NCBI GenBank assembly: GCA_965365655.1
Contig: CBDUCN010000147.1
Coordinates: 1 to 11,862, forward strand
From: JBFHNV01 sp965365655
GTDB taxonomy: Bacteria > Pseudomonadota > Gammaproteobacteria > HK1
Direction: 5' to 3'
Length of the DNA: 11,862 bases
Numbering within the stretch: the first letter of the stretch is position 1; the number at the start of each line of letters is the position of its first letter. The notes beneath the pieces are model-generated. The model worked only from the letters and a program-made list of their open reading frames with translations. It searched no databases and was not told where the DNA came from. The position numbers were made by a program, and so were the translations under genes. Of the stretch, positions 7,419-11,862 are shown piece after piece.

Positions 7419-7874
7419 ATGAACGCAATCCGTTCCCTTTCGCGCCTTGCCGCGGGCACGCTGGCACTCGCCGCCGTTGCCGCCGCCCCCACGCTGCAGG
7501 CCCAGGAGCCCGACTGGAAGTTCGCGGGCACGGTCGAGATCAACAGCATGCAGATTGCGTTCATCGCGAGCGGCCAGGCCGGCGGCGGCACGCTGGAGTT
7601 CGAGGGCAAGGAGTATCCGTTCAACATCGCCGGCCTCGGCATCGGCGGCATCGGGATCCAGTCGATCAACGCCGTGGGCGCCGTCTACAACATGGACGAC
7701 GTGTCGAAGTTCCCCGGGACCTACGTGAACGCGCGCGCGGGCGTGACGCTTGCGAAGGGCAAGGGCGCGATGCGCCTGTCGAACCAGCACGGGGTCATCC
7801 TCGACCTGAAGGCGAGCAACGAGGGCGCCGCGCTGTCGATCGGCGCCGACGGGATGGTCGTCACGATGAAGTGA
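7419..7874 (+). CDS. Small exported glycine-rich protein of unknown function (DUF1134/EipA-like pattern)
   Basis: A 151-residue protein. Residues 1-28 are a clear signal peptide (MNAIRSLSRLAAGTLALAAV..., cleavage LQA|QE), so it is periplasmic or secreted. The mature part is mostly predicted short beta-strands separated by glycines: SGQAGGGTLEFEGKEYPF (51-68), AGLGIGGIGIQSINAVGAVYN (71-91), GTYVNARAGVTLAKGKGAMRL (100-120), NQHGVILDLKAS (122-133) and GAALSIGADGMVVTM. The order of motifs (GGGTL, G-x-G, GAVYN, F-x-G-x-Y, GV-L) recalls DUF1134 proteins such as the envelope-integrity protein EipA; I recall this from memory and it needs a profile search. No Cys and no catalytic motif. It follows the AsmA-family gene on the same strand by 214 bp and ends at a strong hairpin. 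Confidence 0.85.
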   Translation: MNAIRSLSRLAAGTLALAAVAAAPTLQAQEPDWKFAGTVEINSMQIAFIASGQAGGGTLEFEGKEYPFNIAGLGIGGIGIQSINAVGAVYNMDDVSKFPGTYVNARAGVTLAKGKGAMRLSNQHGVILDLKASNEGAALSIGADGMVVTMK

Positions 7875-7883
7875 CGCCTGCCG

Positions 7884-7922
7884 CCCGGCGTCCGCCCTGC
7901 CCGCAGCGGGGTGGACGCCGGG
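7884..7922 (+). terminator. Strong hairpin after the small exported protein gene
   Basis: Arms CCCGGCGTCCGCC (7884-7896) and GGTGGACGCCGGG (7910-7922) pair over 13 bp with a single G-T wobble, around a 13-nt loop that can itself fold (CTGC-cc-GCAG). It starts 9 nt after the stop codon. No T-run follows, which is common in GC-rich genomes; it may end transcription or protect the mRNA 3' end. Confidence 0.6.
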
Positions 7923-8074
7923 CACGTTCGCGGGGGAGACCCGTCGGATCGCGGGCCGTACGAGCGGTCGCCGTCGTCGTGCACTGCCGGGCCGGGGTCC
8001 TTGCTCGCCGCGTCGAACTCTTTACCGCGCGCCGGCCATCTGCGCTTGTTCCTTCTGGACCCCGACGCCTCGCC

Positions 8075-8094
8075 CGGTCGGCGTCCGCCGACCG
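8075..8094. repeat. Perfect inverted repeat directly upstream of the lipoprotein ribosome binding site
   Basis: CGGTCGGCG (8075-8083) and CGCCGACCG (8086-8094) are exact reverse complements separated by tc. It lies 12 nt before the ATG and abuts the weak ribosome binding site gaaggg. It could be an operator, an RNA hairpin controlling translation, or an attenuator. Its core cggcgtccgcc also occurs in the 5' arm of the hairpin at 7884-7922. Confidence 0.5.
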
Positions 8095-8106
8095 AAGGGT
8101 CCATCA

Positions 8107-9174
8107 ATGCGCCCCGCACGCACGCTGACGCTGCTGACCTGCTGCCTGCTCATGCAGGCATGCACCCAGATCGGGCCCGGGACGATCCCGCGGGACCGCT
8201 TCGACTACAACTCCGCGATCACGGACTCCTGGAAGCAGCAGACGCTGCTGAACGTCGTCAAGCTGCGCTACGCCGACATGCCGATGTTCGTGGAGGTCGC
8301 GTCGGTGGTCAGCGGCTACCAGTTCGAAAGCTCGGTGAGCGTCGGGGGCACCGCGTCGTCGGACAGCGTGCAGGGGGATTTCCTGAACTTCGGCGGCACC
8401 GGCAAGTACACCGACCGGCCCACGATCACCTACAGGCCGATCACCGGGTCGCAGTTCAACCGAAGCTTCATGGTGCCCATCCCCCCGCAGGCCGTCCTGT
8501 TCCTGCTGCAGACCGGGTGGTCCCCGACGGTCGTGTTCCCGTTGACGGTCGATTCCGTGAACGGGCTTCGCGCGCAGGTCGCCGCGGGCATCCATCAGCG
8601 GGAGGGAGACAGCGACTTCTACCGCATCGTGCAACTGCTCGCGGCGATTCAGCGCTCCGGAGCCGTCGGCATGCGGATACAGAAGAAGGGGAACAGCGAT
8701 GCGACCGTGCTGTTCTTCCATCGCGAGTCGGTGCCGGATGAGGTGCGGGCGAACATCGAGGAGCTGTACCGCCTGCTCGATCTGGACGAGAGCGCGCGGG
8801 AGTTCATCGTGACCTACGGAACGGTGCCGAAGAACAGGGCCGAGATCGCCGTCACCACGCTGTCCATGCTGCAGATACTGATCAAGCTGGCCACGCTGGT
8901 GGACGTCCCGCCCGAGGACGTGGCATCCGGGAGCACGGTGCCGTCGCTGGTTTCCGAAGGAGTCGATGAAGAACGCCGGCTGATCCGGATCCGGCAGGGG
9001 CCGGAGAGGCCCGGGTCCGCGTTCGCGGCGGTGCGCTACCGCAATCGCTGGTTCTGGATCGACGACACGGACTTCGCATCCAAACGGGTGTTCACGTTCG
9101 TGATGGTGCTGTTCTCGCTGACCGAGACCGGAGGAAACGAAGGACTGCCGCTGGTGACGATCCCGGCAGGCTAG
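8107..9174 (+). CDS. Putative lipoprotein of an uncharacterised conserved family
   Basis: A 355-residue protein. The N-terminus MRPARTLTLLTCCLLMQAC is a lipoprotein signal with Cys19 as the likely lipidated residue; Met-Gln-Ala before it is a slightly weak lipobox. Asp is not at +2 (Thr20), so outer-membrane localisation is expected by the usual rule. The stretch QIGPGTIPRDRFDYNSAITDSWKQQTLLNVVKLRYADMP (21-59) is highly patterned and I recall it from hypothetical proteins in other Proteobacteria, but no function is known to me. Residues 66-125 look like beta-strands (VASVVSGYQFESSVSVGG), 209-262 look helical, and 306-320 are aromatic-rich (FAAVRYRNRWFWIDD). No enzyme motif is seen. It has only a weak ribosome binding site (gaaggg, 8094-8099). 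The heme peroxidase lies 148 bp downstream on the same strand. Confidence 0.88.
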   Translation: MRPARTLTLLTCCLLMQACTQIGPGTIPRDRFDYNSAITDSWKQQTLLNVVKLRYADMPMFVEVASVVSGYQFESSVSVGGTASSDSVQGDFLNFGGTGKYTDRPTITYRPITGSQFNRSFMVPIPPQAVLFLLQTGWSPTVVFPLTVDSVNGLRAQVAAGIHQREGDSDFYRIVQLLAAIQRSGAVGMRIQKKGNSDATVLFFHRESVPDEVRANIEELYRLLDLDESAREFIVTYGTVPKNRAEIAVTTLSMLQILIKLATLVDVPPEDVASGSTVPSLVSEGVDEERRLIRIRQGPERPGSAFAAVRYRNRWFWIDDTDFASKRVFTFVMVLFSLTETGGNEGLPLVTIPAG

Positions 9175-9234
9175 CTGCACCGCGGACGAGACGCGGCGTG
9201 TCGATGCGCGCGGCCCGCTCCCGGCCGTGCGAGG

Positions 9235-9248
9235 GTGCGCAAGCGCAC
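9235..9248. repeat. Perfect palindrome upstream of the peroxidase gene
   Basis: GTGCGC-AA-GCGCAC, a 14-nt perfect inverted repeat. It lies just upstream of the expected -35 position of the candidate promoter at 9272-9277, where an activator or repressor site could sit. No regulator is identified. Confidence 0.4.
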
Positions 9249-9271
9249 ACTGCGATCGCCCCGTCACCGGA

Positions 9272-9277
9272 TATACC
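9272..9277 (+). promoter_or_regulatory. Candidate -10 element for the peroxidase gene
   Basis: TATACC within ggatataccttc, an AT-rich patch in GC-rich DNA, about 45 nt before the ATG at 9323. The -35 hexamer 17 nt upstream does not match TTGACA well, which would fit a regulated promoter. Inference only. Confidence 0.3.
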
Positions 9278-9309
9278 TTCGCGCACGGTTTCAATCTCGA
9301 CCACGCACG

Positions 9310-9315
9310 AAGGAG
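9310..9315 (+). promoter_or_regulatory. Ribosome binding site of the peroxidase gene
   Basis: AAGGAG 7 nt before the ATG at 9323. It chooses this start over the in-frame GTG at 9227, whose 32 extra residues look like chance sequence. Confidence 0.8.
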
Positions 9316-9322
9316 AACGTCC

Positions 9323-10744
9323 ATGGCTGGATGTCCTGTCTCACACCACGGCGTGTCGTCCGGGCTCGGGTGCAAGCACCTGGCGCTCGGGCGATTCGGC
9401 CGCCTGCTCCCCGATCTCGAGAGCACCTGGAACGGCGACGAGGTCCTGCTCGCGCTCGGCGCGCCCGGCGGACTCATGCACGACCAGGACGATTCGAGCG
9501 CCGACGCGCCGATCCCCGCCGGCTACACCTTCTTCGCGCAGTTCGTCGACCACGACGTGACGCTGGACACCACGTCGGAGCTCGCAAGCGAGACGCCGCA
9601 GGATCCGACGAAGCTGCCCAACCTGCGCAGCCCCAGCCTCGACCTCGACTGCGTGTACGGCTTCGGGCCCGAGGCCAGCCCGCACCTCTATCGCGCAGGC
9701 TCCGGCGGAAGGCTGCTCACGGGCAGCCACGGCAACCCCGACGATCTCGCGCGCAACGAGGCCGGCACCGCGCTGATCGGCGATCCGCGCAACGACGAGA
9801 ACCTGTTCGTCTCGCAGCTTCAGCTCGCGTTCGTGCGCCTGCACAACCGGATGCTGGACCGCAACGTCGGGCGCTACCCGGATGCGCGCGAGCGCTTCGA
9901 GAAGACGCAGGAGGCCGTGCGGCACCACTATCAGTACGTGGTGCTCCACGACTTCCTGCGCAGGGTCTGCAACGAGAAGGTCTGGCAGTACGCGATCGGC
10001 AAGCTCGCCGATCCGGGCTTCCCGCACTGTCTGAAGCCGGACGCCCACGGGCTGCCGATGCCGGTGGAGTTCAGCGTCGCCGCGTACCGCTTCGGCCACA
10101 GCATGGTACGCTCGTTCTATCCGGCGAACGGCGAGAACCCGCGCATCGAGCTGTTTGACGAGGCGTTCGGTACGCTCGGCTTCAGCGCCGTGCCGCCCGA
10201 GCTGACGGTGGACTGGTCGATGCTGCTGCCGATCGACAAGTGCGTGTCCGTGGCCCCGGGCAAGGCCGTCGACCACCTGCTCGCGGACGAGATCATGCGC
10301 CTGCCCGACCCCGTGGTGGCCGACCGCGACGCGACGCGCAAGTCGCTCGCGTTCCGCAACCTGCTGCGCGGCCGCAGCCTGGGCCTGCCCAGCGGTCAGG
10401 CCGCGGCCGCAGCGCTTGCCGGCAAGGGCTACCCGATCGCGACCGGCCTCGACTTCGACGCCGTCCCCGGCTTCGGCGCGCTCGCTCCGGCGGTGCGCGA
10501 CGAGATCGTGAAGGCGTCGCCGCTGTTCTTCTACCTGCTCGCGGAATCGACCGTCCAGGAGGGCGGCGCGCGCCTCGGTGCCACCGGGTCCGCGATCCTG
10601 ATGGAGGTGTTCGTCGCGATGCTCAAGCACTGCGGCACGTCGTTCCTCGAGCACGGCGGGTGGGCTCCCGACCCGTGCGTCGAGCAGTGCGACCCGAAGT
10701 GGGGCCTGCAGCTCGCCGACCTGGTGCGCCACGCGAACGGCTGA
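9323..10744 (+). CDS. Animal-type heme peroxidase (peroxidase-cyclooxygenase superfamily)
   Basis: A 473-residue bacterial relative of myeloperoxidase and lactoperoxidase, which use H2O2 to oxidise small substrates including halides or thiocyanate. The catalytic set can be read: FAQFVDHDVT (71-80) gives distal Gln73 and His77 plus Asp76, the equivalent of the heme-ester Asp; DPRNDEN (154-160) gives Arg156 and Glu159, matching the catalytic Arg and second heme-ester Glu of myeloperoxidase (RSNEM); YRFGHSMVR (255-263) gives proximal His259. HNR at 174-176 is also typical. Asn160 stands where myeloperoxidase has the sulfonium-forming Met. There is no signal peptide, so it is cytoplasmic or leaves by a non-Sec route. 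Nine Cys, including C236, C307 and C437, are present. Physiological substrate unknown; bacterial members may serve in defence or peroxide removal. It lies between the lipoprotein gene and a convergent Crp/Fnr gene. Confidence 0.96.
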   Translation: MAGCPVSHHGVSSGLGCKHLALGRFGRLLPDLESTWNGDEVLLALGAPGGLMHDQDDSSADAPIPAGYTFFAQFVDHDVTLDTTSELASETPQDPTKLPNLRSPSLDLDCVYGFGPEASPHLYRAGSGGRLLTGSHGNPDDLARNEAGTALIGDPRNDENLFVSQLQLAFVRLHNRMLDRNVGRYPDARERFEKTQEAVRHHYQYVVLHDFLRRVCNEKVWQYAIGKLADPGFPHCLKPDAHGLPMPVEFSVAAYRFGHSMVRSFYPANGENPRIELFDEAFGTLGFSAVPPELTVDWSMLLPIDKCVSVAPGKAVDHLLADEIMRLPDPVVADRDATRKSLAFRNLLRGRSLGLPSGQAAAAALAGKGYPIATGLDFDAVPGFGALAPAVRDEIVKASPLFFYLLAESTVQEGGARLGATGSAILMEVFVAMLKHCGTSFLEHGGWAPDPCVEQCDPKWGLQLADLVRHANG

Positions 10745-10751
10745 CCGCTCC

Positions 10752-10793
10752 CGCGCGGCCGCCCCCCGGCGCAGTGCGGGGGTCGGCCGCGCG
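10752..10793. terminator. Hairpin terminator between peroxidase and Crp/Fnr genes
   Basis: CGCGCGGCCG (10752-10761) pairs perfectly with CGGCCGCGCG (10784-10793), and after one mismatch CCCCC pairs with GGGGG, giving 15 pairs around a 10-nt loop. It begins 7 nt after the peroxidase stop. No T-run follows. Because it is nearly symmetric it could serve both convergent genes, though the Crp/Fnr stop is 137 bp away. Confidence 0.6.
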
Positions 10794-10929
10794 CCCTCGC
10801 GGGCCGCGTACCCGAATCAGGACCACGCACCCGCGCGGTCACGCTTGCGCAATGGGCAGCAGCTGCCGGTGCCGCGCGCCCCGGACGCCGCCCGGCGGGC
10901 ACTGCGCCGCAGCCCGGATGCCGGCCCTG

Positions 10930-11655
10930 TCAGGTGCCGTACCGGACAGCCCCCGTGTCCCCAGCCGCGAGGGCTTCGACCGCGTCGCTATCGCATACCA
11001 GGATGCGGCCGCGCCGGAAGCGACACAGTCCCGCATCCTCGAGCTCGCGGTGCACCCTCGCGACCGTCTCGGGGCGGGCTCCGAGCAGCGCGGCGGTGTC
11101 ACGCTGGGTCAGCGGCACCTCGAACAGCAGCCCTTCCTCCACCGGGCGCCCGTGCTCGCGGCGCAGCACGGTGAGCAGATACGCAAAGCGCACGCGCAAC
11201 GGCAGCAGCGGGCTGCGCAGCAGCGGGGCATCGACGAATCCGGGGTCGCGGGCCAGGGTCTTGAGGAAGGCCGCGTCCAGGGCGTGGTTCTCGTCGCGCA
11301 GGCCACGCAGCAGGGTCCTCGGGATGAAGCACGCCCGGGTCGGTGCGAGCGAGCGCGCCCCGGCGGAGTGCGGCTGCTCCGCGAACAGGCTGCGATAGCC
11401 GATGACCTCGCCACCGGTGGCGAGACGGAATGCCGTCTCGTTGCCGAAGCGGTCCACCTGCGACAACAGCACGTACCCGCTGCGGATGCAGTACAGCCCT
11501 TCCGGCGGGTCGTCCTGGTGAAAGATGTAGGCGCCCCTGGCGTACTGGCGCGACCCGCACCCGGCGGCGAGCCGGCGGTGCTGCTCGGGTGTGAGCACGT
11601 CCCAGATCGCGTCCTCGCAGAAGCGCCGCCACTGCACCCGGCCCGCGTCGTTCAC
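10930..11655 (-). CDS. Crp/Fnr-family transcriptional regulator
   Basis: A 241-residue regulator: an N-terminal cyclic-nucleotide-binding-like beta-barrel (about 25-115; GAYIFHQDDPPEGLYCIRSGYVLLSQ, FGNETAFRLATGGEVIGYRSLF), a dimerisation helix (about 118-170) and a winged helix (about 175-230; PLTQRDTAALLGARPETVAR then RFRRGRILV). The recognition helix reads E196-T-V-A-R200, close to the E-x-x-S-R of FNR, so a TTGAY-type half-site is expected. The FNR [4Fe-4S] cysteine cluster is absent: only Cys13 and Cys109 (RACFIP, aligning with FNR Cys122) fall near ligand positions. The cAMP-binding R-S motif of CRP is not present. The signal is therefore unknown; heme/NO sensing as in DNR is one option. 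Start is uncertain: GTG at 11655 is chosen because a predicted promoter would put transcription start near 11678; TTG at 11670 is the alternative. Confidence 0.93.
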   Translation of the reverse strand: MNDAGRVQWRRFCEDAIWDVLTPEQHRRLAAGCGSRQYARGAYIFHQDDPPEGLYCIRSGYVLLSQVDRFGNETAFRLATGGEVIGYRSLFAEQPHSAGARSLAPTRACFIPRTLLRGLRDENHALDAAFLKTLARDPGFVDAPLLRSPLLPLRVRFAYLLTVLRREHGRPVEEGLLFEVPLTQRDTAALLGARPETVARVHRELEDAGLCRFRRGRILVCDSDAVEALAAGDTGAVRYGT

Positions 11656-11684
11656 ACGCCCCCCCGACAACCACGTCCGCCCTG

Positions 11685-11713
11685 CTTCTAGCAGTGGGGG
11701 CCATCCGTGGCAA
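11685..11713 (-). promoter_or_regulatory. Candidate sigma70 promoter of the Crp/Fnr gene
   Basis: On the minus strand TTGCCA (11708-11713; five of six) and TAGAAG (11685-11690; four of six) are separated by exactly 17 nt. Transcription would start near 11678, giving a leader of about 23 nt to the GTG at 11655. The -10 overlaps a small hairpin CTGCT-tct-AGCAG (11682-11694). Confidence 0.5.
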
Positions 11714-11732
11714 TACGCACCAACCGCGCGGA

Positions 11733-11746
11733 TTGACCGCCGTCAA
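11733..11746. promoter_or_regulatory. FNR/Dnr-type box TTGAC-N4-GTCAA
   Basis: TTGAC and GTCAA are exact reverse complements separated by cgcc, the spacing and form of FNR-family boxes (consensus TTGAT-N4-ATCAA). Its centre (11739.5) is 20 nt upstream of the -35 element of the Crp/Fnr gene promoter, and 41.5 nt upstream of a transcription start implied by TATTTG at 11769-11774. It could serve both divergent genes. The adjacent Crp/Fnr protein with its E-x-x-A-R helix is the obvious candidate to bind it. Confidence 0.65.
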
Positions 11747-11768
11747 GGTCCGGCGCCGCCGCACGCGC

Positions 11769-11774
11769 TATTTG
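11769..11774 (+). promoter_or_regulatory. Candidate -10 element of the right-edge gene
   Basis: TATTTG (three of six matches to TATAAT) in an AT-rich patch. Taken as positions -12 to -7 it gives a start at 11781, which puts the FNR-type box exactly at -41.5, the class II activator position. No -35 hexamer is needed at such promoters and none is seen. Confidence 0.4.
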
Positions 11775-11819
11775 TTCGCGCTTTCGCCGCGACACTGGAC
11801 GCGGCCGGGATGGACGAAC

Positions 11820-11825
11820 AGGAGG
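11820..11825 (+). promoter_or_regulatory. Ribosome binding site of the right-edge gene
   Basis: AGGAGG, 8 nt before the ATG at 11834: a full-strength site that makes the short truncated reading frame credible. Confidence 0.75.
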
Positions 11826-11833
11826 TTCTACGC

Positions 11834-11862
11834 ATGAAGCGACGCAGCATTCTCGCGGCGGG
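11834..11862 (+). CDS. Start of an exported protein with twin-arginine-like N-terminus (3' truncated by window)
   Basis: Only nine codons are visible, MKRRSILAA, after a perfect AGGAGG ribosome binding site. The Arg-Arg-Ser-Ile-Leu run followed by small hydrophobic residues resembles a twin-arginine (RRxxL) signal, which would send a folded, often cofactor-bearing protein to the periplasm; it could equally be an ordinary Sec or lipoprotein signal. The gene is divergent from the Crp/Fnr gene and has the FNR-type box upstream, so control by that regulator is likely. The product cannot be named from this sequence. Confidence 0.65.

Noticed and set aside
4310..7669. A 1119-codon minus-strand open frame across the AsmA-family gene, and other long frames in this stretch.
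   Set aside because: They are GC-rich antisense frames: extremely Arg/Ala/His-rich, with no domain. The plus frame has a membrane anchor and both AsmA regions.
9341..10732. A 463-codon minus-strand frame opposite the peroxidase gene.
   Set aside because: It mirrors the peroxidase codons, which carry the full catalytic set, and has no start signal of its own.
10240..11691. A 483-codon plus-strand frame spanning the peroxidase end and the whole Crp/Fnr gene.
   Set aside because: It crosses the peroxidase stop and a hairpin terminator, and runs antisense to a clear Crp/Fnr protein; composition is Arg/Pro/Ala-rich.

Overview
The window is very GC-rich (about 70% or more by eye) chromosomal DNA. 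Its gene content is typical of Pseudomonadota, most likely Gamma- or Betaproteobacteria: a PEP-CTERM protein, a DUF4124 protein, an AsmA-family protein and a Crp/Fnr regulator. I cannot place it to genus. No tRNA, rRNA, CRISPR, insertion sequence, integrase or phage gene was seen. Nine coding regions are supported, two of them cut by the window edges, and all intact genes read as ordinary chromosomal genes.

Layout. (1) Positions 3-194 (+) are the last codons of a PEP-CTERM surface protein. (2) 423-2075 (-) is an exported YtcJ-type amidohydrolase; its 395-bp upstream gap holds a possible promoter. (3) 2471-3169 (-) is an exported DUF4124 protein with proline-rich decapeptide repeats and a Gly/Ala-rich tail. 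(4) Across a 354-bp divergent gap, 3524-7204 (+) is a 1226-residue AsmA-family protein, followed by (5) 7419-7874 (+), a small exported glycine-rich protein ending in a strong hairpin. (6) 8107-9174 (+) is a lipoprotein of a family without known function and (7) 9323-10744 (+) is an animal-type (peroxidase-cyclooxygenase superfamily) heme peroxidase with its full catalytic set. (8) 10930-11655 (-) is a Crp/Fnr regulator, convergent with the peroxidase across a hairpin terminator. (9) At 11834 the first nine codons of a new (+) gene appear, with a twin-arginine-like start.

How they fit together. Most products act in the envelope: signal peptides are visible on the amidohydrolase, the DUF4124 protein and the small protein, a lipobox on the lipoprotein, an N-terminal membrane anchor on the AsmA protein and a PEP-CTERM sorting tail on the first. 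AsmA-family proteins are linked to outer-membrane lipid and protein homeostasis; a functional link between the neighbours is inference only.

The best regulatory signal is at the right edge. A perfect TTGAC-N4-GTCAA palindrome, the form of an FNR/Dnr box, lies between the Crp/Fnr gene and the truncated gene, and a TATTTG hexamer sits exactly where a class II FNR-type promoter would need its -10 element. I found no strong case for a wholly new multi-gene system. The items most worth a second look are this regulator/box/target unit, the uncharacterised lipoprotein beside the peroxidase, and the repeat-rich DUF4124 protein.
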